From Clostridia bacterium (GTDB taxonomy: Bacteria; Bacillota; Clostridia; TANB77; CAG-508), in NCBI GenBank assembly GCA_017626365.1, contig JAGAIV010000039.1, positions 1-64,000 of the forward strand: a stretch of DNA of 64,000 nt, given 5' to 3'. A program made the translations under genes and the position numbers. How positions within the stretch are numbered: position 1 is the first letter of the stretch; every line of letters starts with the position of its first letter. The notes beneath the pieces are model-generated. The model saw nothing but the letters and a program-made list of their open reading frames with translations. It had not been told where the DNA came from and did no database searches. Positions 27,101 to 36,724 of the stretch are shown here, in pieces.

Positions 27101-27116
27101 TGTTGCAATTGCAACA
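27101..27116. promoter_or_regulatory. Perfect 16-bp palindrome upstream of nrdD, candidate operator
   Basis: TGTTGCAATTGCAACA is its own reverse complement. It is about 60 bases upstream of the nrdD start. Its size fits a site for a CRP/FNR-family dimer, and such a gene is divergently encoded next door. The pairing of regulator and site is inference. Confidence 0.55.
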
Positions 27117-27252
27117 AATTATGAGAAGTGTCAGTTGTGTTTCTTGAACAGCTTAAGGCTGTAAGAAAATTCGTTTTATTTCATTTATATTACAAATTTA
27201 TTACATTTGTTTTTGTCGGTTTTTAGCTGATTTTAAGCCTTTTTCGTTTTTG

Positions 27253-27281
27253 TTGCATTTTTAAAATATTTTATGTATAAT
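27253..27281 (+). promoter_or_regulatory. Sigma-A-type promoter of the CRP/FNR-family gene
   Basis: TTGCAT, 17-base spacer, TATAAT. Transcription would begin near 27288, leaving a leader of about 160 bases before the start codon. Confidence 0.7.
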
Positions 27282-27297
27282 TATTTAGGTTCTAGAA

Positions 27298-27315
27298 AAG
27301 TGCATTTATGCACTT
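27298..27315. promoter_or_regulatory. Dyad just downstream of the CRP/FNR-gene promoter
   Basis: AAGTGCAT and ATGCACTT around two T bases, about 10 bases past the predicted transcription start. It could be an operator for autoregulation or the first hairpin of the leader. Confidence 0.45.
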
Positions 27316-27451
27316 GACGTAGAAATTAATTATGCAAAACTTAAATTTTTTAGCGAAGCTTTCATAGCTGTTTCCTAAAGGAAATTACAGATATGATATA
27401 CAGAGTAATGAGCTTAAAAAATGTTAGTTTTGTACTTTTAGAGGTAGAAAC

Positions 27452-28084
27452 ATGAATATTGATTTAGATTTATCTGAATTTATGAAAGAACTTAATACAA
27501 ACTGTTCAAAAGTACAAAAAAAATCCTTTAAAAAAGGTGAATTAATCACTTCTTATATTGCCAAACGTAATCAACTTTGTTTAATGCTTTTAGGTGAAGC
27601 AGATTTAATTCGTTACGACTTAAACGGAAATCGTACGATTGTTGAACATTTTTCAAATAATGATATTTTTGGTGAAATTTTTTATGTAGTAAATACCAAT
27701 AATGAATTATTTGTAGAAGCAAAAAAGGCTTGTACTGTTTTGTTTTTTATTTATGATGATTTACAACACACTTGTAAACCTGATTGTAATTTTCATAAGA
27801 TATTGTCAGAGCGTCTTTCCTCTTTATATTTGAATAAAGTAATTGAATTAAATACGAGAATTGAGTTATTAAGTAAAAGAACCATTCGTGAAAAATTACT
27901 TGGATATTTTAATGTAATTTCTTCTAAAAATATGGGAAAAACCTTTCAAATACCTTTTTCACTAACTGATCTTGCCGATTATCTAAGCATAGATAGAAGT
28001 GCAATGATGAGAGAATTAAAACTTCTAAAAGAGGATGGTTTTATTGAAAAGAATGGAAACCGTATCAGGTTGCTATATAAATAA
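27452..28084 (+). CDS. CRP/FNR-family transcription regulator
   Basis: This 210-residue protein has a cyclic-nucleotide-binding-like beta barrel (about residues 20-125) and a C-terminal winged helix. Helix-turn-helix residues are DLADYLSIDRSAMMRELKLL (about 170-190). It has several cysteines (positions near 19, 43, 92, 106, 110), including CKPDC, but not the classical N-terminal FNR cluster, so the sensed signal is unknown. Divergent placement from nrdD suggests control of anaerobic metabolism. The ATG follows GAGGTAG. A terminator separates it from ftsH, which converges. Confidence 0.85.
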   Translation: MNIDLDLSEFMKELNTNCSKVQKKSFKKGELITSYIAKRNQLCLMLLGEADLIRYDLNGNRTIVEHFSNNDIFGEIFYVVNTNNELFVEAKKACTVLFFIYDDLQHTCKPDCNFHKILSERLSSLYLNKVIELNTRIELLSKRTIREKLLGYFNVISSKNMGKTFQIPFSLTDLADYLSIDRSAMMRELKLLKEDGFIEKNGNRIRLLYK

Positions 28085-28087
28085 TCT

Positions 28088-28123
28088 AAAGCCCCAATCA
28101 TATTCGTGATTGGGGCTTTTTTT
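28088..28123. terminator. Bidirectional terminator between the CRP/FNR gene and ftsH
   Basis: AAAGCCCCAATCA stem, six-base loop, complementary TGATTGGGGCTTT and T run. It serves the two converging genes. Confidence 0.9.
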
Positions 28124-28133
28124 CTATTTCCTG

Positions 28134-29930
28134 TTAAGCAAATATTTCATCAAATTCTTCTCCGTCAATTTTCTCTTTTTCTAGAAGAATTCCTGCTACT
28201 GTGTGGAGTTTATCAATGTTTGCTTTTAAGATTTCTTCTGCTTTTTTGTATGCTGTATCTACTATTTTCTTGGTTTCTTCATCTATGATAGCTGCTGTTT
28301 CTTCTGAGTATTCTTTGCTTTGTGCAAAGTCTCTTCCTAAGAATACTTCCTCTTGTGTAGAACCTAAAGTTATCGTTCCAATTCTATCACTCATACCGTA
28401 TCTTGTTACCATATTTCTTGCAATTTTGGTTGCTCTTTCGATATCGTTACTTGCACCAGTTGAAATATCATCTAAGATTAATTTTTCTGCTACTCTACCG
28501 CCAAGTAATGATACAATGTTTTCTTCCATTTCTGATTTTGACATGAAGTTTTTGTCTTCTGTTGGACGATACATTGTGTATCCTCCAGCCATTCCCCTTG
28601 GTACAATTGAAATTTGATGTACTGGGTCTTGAGTTGGTAAGAATCTACTTACTACCGCATGACCTGCTTCGTGGTATGCTACTAATTTGTTTTCTTTTTC
28701 ACTTCTTACTCTTGTTTTCTTTTCTGGTCCCATGGTTACTTTTACCATAGCATCTTCTATTTCTTTCATTCCTATTTCTTTTAGGTTTCTTCTTGCAGCA
28801 AGTAGAGCTGCTTCGTTTAATACATTTTCTAGGTCTGCACCTGCAAATCCTGATGTGTTTTTAGCAATTGTTTTTAAATCTACATCTTCTGCTAATCTTT
28901 TCTTTTTAGAATGTACTTCTAATATTTGTTCTCTTGCTTTTACGTCTGGTGCTGATACTACAATTTGACGGTCAAATCTTCCTGGTCTTAATAAGGCTTT
29001 ATCTAATACATCTGGACGGTTTGTTGCAGCAAGTACAATAACTCCTTCATTGGTTCCAAATCCATCCATTTCTACTAATAATTGGTTTAAGGTTTGTTCT
29101 CTTTCGTCGTGTCCTCCACCTAGACCTGCACCTCTTTGACGTCCTACGGCATCGATTTCGTCAATAAATATGATACATGGTGCTTTTTTCTTTGCCTCTT
29201 CAAATAAGTCTCTTACACGTGATGCACCAACACCAACAAACATTTCTACGAAGTCAGAACCACTAATAATGAAAAATGGTACTCCTGCTTCTCCTGCTAC
29301 TGCTTTCGCAAGTAGGGTTTTTCCTGTTCCTGGTTGACCAACTAATAATACTCCTTTTGGTATTCTTGCTCCCATGTCGGTGAATTTCTTTGGATTTTTT
29401 AAGAATTCTACAATTTCTTGTAATTCTTCTTTTTCCTCATCTACTCCAGCAACATCTTCAAACGTAACACGGTTTTGTTCTCCTTGTCCCATTAGTCTTG
29501 CTTTACTTTTTCCAAAAGACATTGTTTTGTTTCCGCCTTGGTTTGGATTCATTACTAATAGCCAGAATATTAAGAATATGATTAGTAATCCAAATGGTGT
29601 TAGTAAACTTAATAATGTAACAAATATTGATTCATTTTGTTCTGTTAATGTGAAGTTTCCTTCTTTTAATGAGTTTTCAGCATAACTCATAAAGCTATCA
29701 ATACTTGGTATGTTTACTTCTTTTTTATTGTTATCTCCTTTTATCGTTACATATGCTTTTTTTGTATCTGCAGATAGTTCTACTTCTGTAACTTCTGCTG
29801 TTTCCATTTTAGCAATTAGTTCTGAATAAGTCATTTTTGTGTCTTTATTATCTAAAATTGAAACTAATAGCACTGTAAAAATAACTCCTATAATTAGCCA
29901 CATAGCTAATGTTTTTAATCCGTTTTTCAA
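28134..29930 (-). CDS. ftsH: ATP-dependent zinc metalloprotease FtsH
   Basis: Membrane-bound AAA+ protease for quality control of membrane and regulatory proteins. Two N-terminal membrane helices (about residues 7-25 and 105-127) flank an extracytoplasmic domain. They are followed by the AAA module with Walker A GQPGTGKT and Walker [13 protein letters not shown], the second region of homology, and the zinc site HEAGH (about 420). The 598-residue length is slightly short but complete. Start ATG at 29930 follows GGAGG. It is the last gene of the rplI-dnaB-tilS group. Confidence 0.97.
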   Translation of the reverse strand: MKNGLKTLAMWLIIGVIFTVLLVSILDNKDTKMTYSELIAKMETAEVTEVELSADTKKAYVTIKGDNNKKEVNIPSIDSFMSYAENSLKEGNFTLTEQNESIFVTLLSLLTPFGLLIIFLIFWLLVMNPNQGGNKTMSFGKSKARLMGQGEQNRVTFEDVAGVDEEKEELQEIVEFLKNPKKFTDMGARIPKGVLLVGQPGTGKTLLAKAVAGEAGVPFFIISGSDFVEMFVGVGASRVRDLFEEAKKKAPCIIFIDEIDAVGRQRGAGLGGGHDEREQTLNQLLVEMDGFGTNEGVIVLAATNRPDVLDKALLRPGRFDRQIVVSAPDVKAREQILEVHSKKKRLAEDVDLKTIAKNTSGFAGADLENVLNEAALLAARRNLKEIGMKEIEDAMVKVTMGPEKKTRVRSEKENKLVAYHEAGHAVVSRFLPTQDPVHQISIVPRGMAGGYTMYRPTEDKNFMSKSEMEENIVSLLGGRVAEKLILDDISTGASNDIERATKIARNMVTRYGMSDRIGTITLGSTQEEVFLGRDFAQSKEYSEETAAIIDEETKKIVDTAYKKAEEILKANIDKLHTVAGILLEKEKIDGEEFDEIFA

Positions 29931-30185
29931 GATGATTTCCTCCCTCTAAATTAACGTGATTGGCTAAGATAATAAGTTTTAAGTTAAGTCTTCCAAGCTC
30001 ACGTGTATTTTCTTGCTTTAAGGGCTGTAAGACCTAAATTAAAAATTTATTATTTTAGTCTTTGACAACTCTTTTTCCCTTAATTTCTTTGTTTGAAATA
30101 TAACATATTTGGTTTTTAATTGCAATAGTTTTTATATGTCTTTTTTGTGTCGAATGCAGTCGTATCAAGGTTTTGCTTACGGAAG

Positions 30186-31169
30186 CTATTGGTTACTAAT
30201 AAAAAATATTTTTTGCTTTTTTACTAAAATTTTTATTTTTTTATTTGGAATTAAAAATTTGTTTCCTATGTTATTTGAACATAGTTTTATAATATCTTCA
30301 ATATGCTTTTTTTCGATTCCTGAACTTGACCCAAAAAGTCTTGTTATAGTATATAACACAATTCGGTCTTTTATAACTAAATCTAATTGATTAAATTGTT
30401 TTAGGTCTAGTATAATTTCTTCGTTCGCCTCTTCTATAAGAATTTGTTTATATGCCTTACATGTTAATTTTTCTAAGTACTTATCTTCTTCTGTAAGGAT
30501 GCTAGACATTCTTGCAATGGAATTTATGATGTTTGGGTTAAATTCTTTTTGTAAATATGGAATTAGCTCATTTCTTATTTTGTTTCTAGTATAAATATTT
30601 TCAAAGTTTGTTTTATCTATTTTAGGGTCTAAGTTGTTCTGTTTACAATAGTTTTCAATTTCTCCTCTTTCGCATTCGATTAATGGTCTTATAATGTTAT
30701 CTCTTTTTGCTTCTATTCCTTTTAGTCCTGAAACCCCAGTCCCCCTAAGTAAATTCATAAGTACTGTTTCAGCTAAATCGTTTTTGGTATGTGCTGTTGC
30801 AATTTTAGTTGCCTCTTCTTTTTTTAGAATTTCATGAAAGAATTCGTATCTTATCTTTCTCCCCATTTCTTCTGTACTCATTTTTTCTTGCTCAGCTTTT
30901 TGTAATACTTTTTCATGTTTTACATAGTATGGAATATGGTATTTTTTGCAAAGTTCTTCTACATATTGCTCGTCTAATATAGCTTCCTGTCTAATTCCAT
31001 GGTTAATATGACATACCACAAAAGTGAAATTTAGTTTTTCTTGCAATTTTAAGAATATGTGGAATAAACAAGTAGAGTCAGGTCCCCCTGACACTCCAAG
31101 TATAATATGATCATTTTCTTCAATTAAATGATATTTATTGATTGTTTCTAATACTTTTTCTTCTAACAT
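30186..31169 (-). CDS. tilS: tRNA(Ile)-lysidine synthase
   Basis: Modifies C34 of tRNA-Ile(CAU) to lysidine so that it reads AUA. The PP-loop SGGPDS (about residues 27-32) binds ATP. RGTGVSGLKGI and RNKIRNELIP are family signatures. The start is the ATG at 31169 (MLEEKVLE), preceded by AAAGG, giving 327 residues. The in-frame ATG at 31199 would overlap dnaB without its own site. AUA is heavily used in this AT-rich genome, so the enzyme should be essential. The commonly fused C-terminal domain is short here. Confidence 0.93.
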   Translation of the reverse strand: MLEEKVLETINKYHLIEENDHIILGVSGGPDSTCLFHIFLKLQEKLNFTFVVCHINHGIRQEAILDEQYVEELCKKYHIPYYVKHEKVLQKAEQEKMSTEEMGRKIRYEFFHEILKKEEATKIATAHTKNDLAETVLMNLLRGTGVSGLKGIEAKRDNIIRPLIECERGEIENYCKQNNLDPKIDKTNFENIYTRNKIRNELIPYLQKEFNPNIINSIARMSSILTEEDKYLEKLTCKAYKQILIEEANEEIILDLKQFNQLDLVIKDRIVLYTITRLFGSSSGIEKKHIEDIIKLCSNNIGNKFLIPNKKIKILVKKQKIFFISNQ

Positions 31170-31179
31170 ATTATTTCCT

Positions 31180-32511
31180 TTAATCTCGATATTTCTCAAT
31201 GTTCGTAAATTTTGTGTAATTTCCTAGCCATAATAGTTCTACTGTTCCTGTTGAACCTGAACGATGTTTTGCTATAATTACTTCTGCTACGTTTTTCTTT
31301 TCACTATCTTCATTATAGTAGTCATCTCTATATAAGAACATAACGATATCTGCGTCTTGTTCGATTGCTCCAGATTCACGAAGGTCTGATAACATTGGTC
31401 TATGGTCAGGACGTTGTTCTGGTGCTCTTGATAATTGTGATAGCGCTATAACTGGTACATTTATTTCTTTTGCAAGTATTTTCAAAGAACGGCTGATTTC
31501 TGAAATTTCTTGTTCACGACTTCCGCCTCTTTTCCCGCTTCCTTGTACTAATTGTAAGTAGTCTATTACGACAAGACCTATATTTTTTTCTAGTTTTAGT
31601 TTACGGCATTTTGCACGGATTTCCATAACAGAGATTCCTGGTGTATCATCAATGTATATTCCGGATTCAGAAAGTGGACCTAATGCTCCTGCTAATTTCA
31701 TCCAATCTTCATCATCTATTTTTCCAGTTCTTACTTTATTACTATCTACCATAGCTTCACTACATAGAATTCTATTTACCATTTGTTCTTTAGACATTTC
31801 TAAACTAAAAATTGCTACTGGTACTCCTGCACGTACGGCTGCATTTGCTGCAATATTTAAGGCAAATGCAGATTTTCCCATAGCTGGTCTTGCAGCAATT
31901 AGAACTAAATCTGATTCGTGAAGTCCTGCTGTTTTATAGTCTAAATCTGCAAATCCCGTTGGAACACCTGTTATATGTTGTTTTTGGTTATATAGTTTTT
32001 CAAGTCCTGCAAAAGTATCTACTAATATATCTTTTATAGAAGCATATCCTTTTTGATTCTTTTTTTGCATTACATCAAATATTTTCTTTTCTGCTTGGTC
32101 CATAATGTTTTCTACTTCTTGGGTTGGGTCGTATCCTAAGGCAATAATCTGATTTGCTGTTTGAATTAGGCTTCTAAGCATTGATTTTTCTTCTACGATT
32201 TTTATATATTTATCGATATTTGCTGTGGTTGGTGCCATATCTGGAAGGCTTGCTAAGTATTCTAATCCACCCACTGATTCAAATTTTCCAAGGGAAACAA
32301 GTTCTGCCTTTAATGTAATAATATCAATTGGTTCAGCACGATTATATAAATTTAATATAGCTCCATATATTGCTTTATTATCTTCACGATAAAAATCGTC
32401 TTCTTTTAATACTTCAATTGCAGAAATAACAGCTTCTTTGTCTGTTAGCATGCTTCCTAATACTGCTTGTTCTGCTTCTATATCGCTTGGTGGTATTTTT
32501 CCTAAATCCAT
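31180..32511 (-). CDS. dnaB: Replicative DNA helicase DnaB
   Basis: Hexameric 5'-3' helicase at the replication fork. The 443-residue protein has the N-terminal primase-interacting domain (PPSDIEAEQAVLGSML) and a RecA-like motor with Walker A ARPAMGKS and Walker B LVVIDYLQL. The DnaB motif SRSLKILAKEINVPVIALSQL and the C-terminal AKHRSGSTGTVEL are also present. It follows rplI by 1 bp, the standard Bacillota order. Confidence 0.97.
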   Translation of the reverse strand: MDLGKIPPSDIEAEQAVLGSMLTDKEAVISAIEVLKEDDFYREDNKAIYGAILNLYNRAEPIDIITLKAELVSLGKFESVGGLEYLASLPDMAPTTANIDKYIKIVEEKSMLRSLIQTANQIIALGYDPTQEVENIMDQAEKKIFDVMQKKNQKGYASIKDILVDTFAGLEKLYNQKQHITGVPTGFADLDYKTAGLHESDLVLIAARPAMGKSAFALNIAANAAVRAGVPVAIFSLEMSKEQMVNRILCSEAMVDSNKVRTGKIDDEDWMKLAGALGPLSESGIYIDDTPGISVMEIRAKCRKLKLEKNIGLVVIDYLQLVQGSGKRGGSREQEISEISRSLKILAKEINVPVIALSQLSRAPEQRPDHRPMLSDLRESGAIEQDADIVMFLYRDDYYNEDSEKKNVAEVIIAKHRSGSTGTVELLWLGNYTKFTNIEKYRD

Positions 32512-32512
32512 A

Positions 32513-32960
32513 TTATTCTCCTATTACATTTAATTTTAATTTTGCATTTATACCTTCATATAGTTTGATTTCTATATTGAAAGTTCCTAATACTTTGATT
32601 GGTTCGGCTACTGCTATTTTTTTCTTATCTACTTTGATTTGATATTGCTTTTCTAAATTTTCTGCTATTTCTTTTGCTGTTACGCTACCAAATACCCTTC
32701 CATTTTCTCCGCTTTTTACTGGTAATTTTAATACTATAGCTTCTATTTTCTTTGCAGTTTCTTTTGCTGCTTCTTTTTCTAATTCTTTTCTATGTTCTTC
32801 GGAGGATTTTTTTGATTGTAGATTTGTTAAATTTCCTTTATCCGCTGGAATTGCTAAGTTTTTAGGAAACAAATAGTTTCTTGCATATCCATCATTTGCA
32901 TTAATAATTTGGTCTTTTTTTCCTACACCTTTTATATCACCGTGTTAAAATTACTTTCAT
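32513..32960 (-). CDS. rplI: 50S ribosomal protein L9, interrupted near its start by a CGG +1 shift site
   Basis: L9 binds 23S rRNA at the base of the L1 stalk and helps keep the ribosome in frame. The gene starts at ATG 32960 after AAGGAGG. The zero frame reads MKVILT, then CGG and TGA. Skipping the C of codon 7 gives T-G-D-I-K-G-V-G and continues through NDGYARNYLFPKNLAIP to the C-terminal domain. The corrected protein has 148 residues, the normal L9 length. Without the shift no L9 is made from this start. The site is positioned so that almost no product escapes the requirement for shifting. Confidence 0.92.
32940..32942 (-). other. CGG +1 shift site at codon 7 of rplI (ACA CGGT, followed in zero frame by TGA)
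   Basis: The zero-frame CGG is immediately followed by a TGA stop. Skipping C reads GGT GAT. This is the shortest zero-frame peptide among the ten sites (7 codons). Confidence 0.9.
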
Positions 32961-33038
32961 TTATGATTACCTCCTTCTTTATACGTATACTAGTTTATCG
33001 CAAATTTGCATATTTTTCAAGGTTTTGATTGAAATTTC

Positions 33039-33074
33039 ATAAAAGGGATTGCATGTTATGCAACCCCTTTTATG
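33039..33074 (-). terminator. Hairpin after gdpP
   Basis: CATAAAAGGGGTTGCAT pairs with ATGCAATCCCTTTTATG on the minus strand, starting at the gdpP stop codon. It may also reduce read-through into rplI. Confidence 0.7.
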
Positions 33075-33075
33075 T

Positions 33076-35109
33076 TTAATTTCCTAATTCTTCAAAATAT
33101 TCATCTATTTTCTTTATTAGTTCTTGTTTTACTTCTTGTTTTGTTTTTCCTTCAACTTGTGCTCCTGCAAGAGTGATATGCCCTCCGCCACCTAGCTTTT
33201 CTAATATTACTTGAACATTAATATCTCCTATAGAACGTCCACTAATACATACTTTATTTCCAATTGTTCCTATTACAAATGATGCTGTAATATCACTAAT
33301 TGTTAGTAATTCGTCTGCTGCTTTTGCACAAATTAAGCTTGCATCTTTATCATCTTCTTCATAGATAGAAATTGCAATTGTATCTCTAATAACTTCAGCT
33401 TCTTTTACGATGTCGGAAATTGTATTATAGCTTTCTAAATCACTTTGGAACCATTTCTTCACTTTGATAATATCAACACCACATTTTCTTAAGAATGCTG
33501 CTGCTTCAAATGTTCTTACACCTGTTTTAAATGTAAAGTTTTTTGTATCCATCATAATTCCGGCATACAATCCTTCTACTTCTATTGTTTTTAGAGAAAT
33601 TGGTGTTTCTACATATTGTAATAATTCTGTTACAAGCTCTGCTGCTGATGATGCATATACTTCTTGGAAAGTTAGTGTCGCGTTATCAATATAATCTGTA
33701 CTTCTTCTATGGTGATCGATTACAACAATCTTATTGGTTCTTTCTAATAATTCTGGCACTTCTACATAACTTCGTTTATGAGTATCTACCACGATTAATA
33801 GTGTGTCACTAGATATTTTTGATAGTGCTTCTTGTTTATCAATGAAAATATCTTCCTCTTCTTCTTTTTTGATAGCATCCATAAATGTGTTAATAGTTAG
33901 TCCGTTTGTTTCATTTACTATATTTACTTCTTTTCCAAGACTTTTTGCTATTCTATAAACTCCTAAGCTAGAACCCATGGAATCAATATCAGCATTTGTA
34001 TGACCCATAATCATAACGTCTTTTGCTTCTATCATTAATTCTTCTAATGCATGAGCAACAGTTCTTGCTTTTACTTTTGTTCTTTTTTCTACTTCTTGTG
34101 CACGTCCTCCAAAGAATAAGTATTTTTCGTTTTCACGAATTACCGCCTGGTCTCCTCCACGTCCTAGAACAATATCCATTCCAGATAATGCTGATTTGTA
34201 TTTTTCGTACTCGGTTGCTCCTTCATTTGATATAGAAATACTTAGAGTGATTTGTAATCCACCTTCTAATTTAATTTCTTTTATTTCATCTAGAATTTGG
34301 AATTTGTTTTCTTTTATTTTTTCTAAATATCTTTGTTCAAATACATATACAAATGTATCACGGTCTGATTTTATAACAACACCATTCGATTCTATCGCCC
34401 AATCATAAATGCTTTTTTCTATTTTTGCAATTACTCCAGGTCTATCTTCTGTTTGGATTCTTTGCATCATTTCTTCGTAGTTGTCTATCATAATGATTCC
34501 CATACAAATTTGGGCATCATTGTATTTTTTAACTGCTTTTACATATTCAGTATTATCTATAAAATATAGTAATAACATATATTCTGTTTGTTTTTTACGT
34601 TCATTATTTTTTGATTTTACATATTCGCCTATGATTTTATAATTTTTATTATCTATTATCTGTTCTCTTTGAATGGTTCTATCTTTTGTTCTATTACCAT
34701 CATTATCTGCCATTCTTTCTTCTATTTCAATTTTTGTTTCTTGCATTAATTCATTTAATACATTTTCTATATCTACATTTTCAAATTCACTAACAAATTT
34801 TGAACTTTTGTATATAATATTTCCATCTGTTTCTACTATAATTAATGGAAATGGCGAGTTAATTAATGTGTTTTTTGCAGCAGAATCAACTCCAATTGTT
34901 AGTTCTTGAATATGTTCTGAAATTTCTGATTTTCTTTTATTACTTGTCCAAAGTGCATAAAAACAAATAAGGCCATATAAAATAACGGCCGGCATAATAA
35001 ATGCTATTTCATAGCAACATATAACAACTAGTAATATTGCAATAATTACTAAATATATTTTTGTTTTTGAATTAATAATCTCAAAGGCTCTTTTGTTTGA
35101 ATTTTGCAT
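33076..35109 (-). CDS. gdpP: Cyclic-di-AMP phosphodiesterase GdpP
   Basis: Membrane-bound enzyme hydrolysing c-di-AMP. The 677 residues comprise two N-terminal membrane helices (about 17-55), a PAS-like region (about 75-150) and a degenerate GGDEF domain (about 180-310). DHH and DHHA1 domains follow, with GHTNADIDSMGS, VVDTHKR, IDHHRRS and the C-terminal GGGGHITLAGAQ. The order and spacing match GdpP/YybT. It lies upstream of rplI as in many Bacillota. Start ATG at 35109 follows AGGAGG. Confidence 0.95.
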   Translation of the reverse strand: MQNSNKRAFEIINSKTKIYLVIIAILLVVICCYEIAFIMPAVILYGLICFYALWTSNKRKSEISEHIQELTIGVDSAAKNTLINSPFPLIIVETDGNIIYKSSKFVSEFENVDIENVLNELMQETKIEIEERMADNDGNRTKDRTIQREQIIDNKNYKIIGEYVKSKNNERKKQTEYMLLLYFIDNTEYVKAVKKYNDAQICMGIIMIDNYEEMMQRIQTEDRPGVIAKIEKSIYDWAIESNGVVIKSDRDTFVYVFEQRYLEKIKENKFQILDEIKEIKLEGGLQITLSISISNEGATEYEKYKSALSGMDIVLGRGGDQAVIRENEKYLFFGGRAQEVEKRTKVKARTVAHALEELMIEAKDVMIMGHTNADIDSMGSSLGVYRIAKSLGKEVNIVNETNGLTINTFMDAIKKEEEEDIFIDKQEALSKISSDTLLIVVDTHKRSYVEVPELLERTNKIVVIDHHRRSTDYIDNATLTFQEVYASSAAELVTELLQYVETPISLKTIEVEGLYAGIMMDTKNFTFKTGVRTFEAAAFLRKCGVDIIKVKKWFQSDLESYNTISDIVKEAEVIRDTIAISIYEEDDKDASLICAKAADELLTISDITASFVIGTIGNKVCISGRSIGDINVQVILEKLGGGGHITLAGAQVEGKTKQEVKQELIKKIDEYFEELGN

Positions 35110-35279
35110 AAATCCTCCTTTTATTATAGTTCTATTTTACGCTTTTTTCTTTACTTTGTCAAGAAAATTAGAACTACATGTGACCTGCATTTGATTTCTT
35201 TTAAAAAACAGTTGTAAATCCTTTTTGTTTATGATATATTTTTAGTAATTTAGAAAGAAATACTATTGGGGGAATTGCT

Positions 35280-36578
35280 TTGGAGAAATTAGTTATTACA
35301 GGTGGTACACCTTTAAAAGGTGAAGTTACAATTAATGGAGCAAAAAATGCGGCTGTAGCTATTTTACCTGCTGCTTTATTAATAAATGGAATTACCACTA
35401 TTGAAAATTTACCAAACATTAGTGATGTAAAATTACTTTGTGAAATTATAGAAGAACTTGGTGCTAAGATTACTTGGGTTGGAAAAAATACCATTACTAT
35501 TGATGCAAGAAATATTACTTCTACACGAGCTCCTCTTGAATTAACTAGAAAATTTAGAGCTTCTTACTATTTAATTGGTGCTCTTTTAGGAAGATGTGGA
35601 GATGTACAAGTTGGCATGCCAGGTGGATGTAAACTTGGTGCAAGACCAATTGATCAGCACATTAAAGGATTTGAAGCACTTGGCGCTCATGTAGAAGTTG
35701 GACAAGGAAATATTACTGCTACTTGTAAAGAACTTGTTGGAACGAATATTTATATGGATATTGTATCTGTTGGTGCAACAATAAATGTTATGCTCGCTTC
35801 TGTTCTTGCAAAGGGAACTACTATTATAGATAACCCTGCCAAAGAACCACATATTGTTGATGTTGCAAACTTTTTAAATACCATGGGGGCTGACGTTCGT
35901 GGTGCAGGAACTGACGTAATTAAGATTAATGGAGTAGAAAAACTAGAAGGAAATATTACTTATTCTGTTGTTCCAGATCAAATTGAAGCAGGTACTTTTA
36001 TGCTTGCTGCTGTTGCATCTCGTGGAGATTTAGTTATTAAAAATTGCACAACAAAGCATTTAGAATGCATTAGTGCAAAATTGTTGGAAATTGGGGCACA
36101 TGTTGAAGAACTTGATGGTGATACTATTCATGTATGGTGTGATAAAAGGCCAAGTAAAGCAAATATTAAAACTTTACCATATCCTGGATTTCCTACGGAT
36201 TTACAGCCTCAGATGGGTGTTGTTCTTGCAACTGCTGAAGGAACTAGTATTATTAATGAAAGTATTTGGGAGTCTCGCTTTCAATATACAGATGAGTTAA
36301 ATAAAATGGGGGCTAAAATTACAGCACAAGGAAAAACAGCAATTTTTGAAGGTGTGGATTCTTTATATGGCGCTCCAGTTTGTGCAACAGATTTAAGAGC
36401 AGGTGCTGCACTTATTATTGCAGGTATTTGTGCTGAGGGTACCACTGAGGTATATAATTTGGAGCATATTGACCGTGGATATGAGAATATTGAAGAAAAA
36501 TTTAGGAGTATTGGTGCTAATATCAAACGTGTGAAAGAGGAAGATCCTAATAAGAATTTAGTGGAAATGTCAGAATAA
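35280..36578 (+). CDS. murA: UDP-N-acetylglucosamine 1-carboxyvinyltransferase
   Basis: First committed enzyme of peptidoglycan synthesis. It transfers enolpyruvate from PEP to UDP-GlcNAc. The start is TTG at 35280, preceded by GGGGG. The chain is 432 residues of EPSP-synthase fold, with NGAKNAAVAILPAAL (Lys22/Asn23 region) at the N-terminus. The loop around residue 115 reads GGCKLGARPID. The cysteine that forms the PEP adduct is therefore present, as in fosfomycin-sensitive enzymes. It is the first plus-strand gene of the murA-walJ-rlmH cluster. Confidence 0.95.
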   Translation: MEKLVITGGTPLKGEVTINGAKNAAVAILPAALLINGITTIENLPNISDVKLLCEIIEELGAKITWVGKNTITIDARNITSTRAPLELTRKFRASYYLIGALLGRCGDVQVGMPGGCKLGARPIDQHIKGFEALGAHVEVGQGNITATCKELVGTNIYMDIVSVGATINVMLASVLAKGTTIIDNPAKEPHIVDVANFLNTMGADVRGAGTDVIKINGVEKLEGNITYSVVPDQIEAGTFMLAAVASRGDLVIKNCTTKHLECISAKLLEIGAHVEELDGDTIHVWCDKRPSKANIKTLPYPGFPTDLQPQMGVVLATAEGTSIINESIWESRFQYTDELNKMGAKITAQGKTAIFEGVDSLYGAPVCATDLRAGAALIIAGICAEGTTEVYNLEHIDRGYENIEEKFRSIGANIKRVKEEDPNKNLVEMSE

Positions 36579-36628
36579 GATTCTGGCTTTCTTATTATTT
36601 TAGCACGTGAATCCGCCACGTCGCTTGC

Positions 36629-36679
36629 GATTTGTATATATTTTTTCTCGACTAAAGCACGAAAAAATATATACAAATC
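36629..36679. terminator. 19-bp inverted repeat after murA
   Basis: GATTTGTATATATTTTTTC (36629-36647) pairs with 36661-36679. Outer, less perfect pairing (CCGCCAC against GTGGC) extends the stem. It may be a terminator or a small palindromic repeat element. Confidence 0.6.
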
Positions 36680-36724
36680 CGCTGTGGCTACTTGTTAATC
36701 TTAAAATCAAAGGATGAGAAAAGG

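Larger units (their letters stand above)
27044..27451. other. 408-bp divergent regulatory region between nrdD and the CRP/FNR gene
   Basis: No gene seen. It holds the nrdD ribosome binding site, a TATAAT-like element for nrdD, a 16-bp palindrome (27101-27116), and a well-formed plus-strand promoter (27253-27281). A second dyad follows (27298-27315). The remaining leader of about 135 bases has short pairings such as TTTCC-TAAA-GGAAA near 27372-27386. Confidence 0.7.

Noticed and set aside
27288-27451. A known riboswitch (for example c-di-GMP) in the leader of the CRP/FNR gene
   Set aside because: I could not match any conserved riboswitch core; only short generic hairpins are visible.
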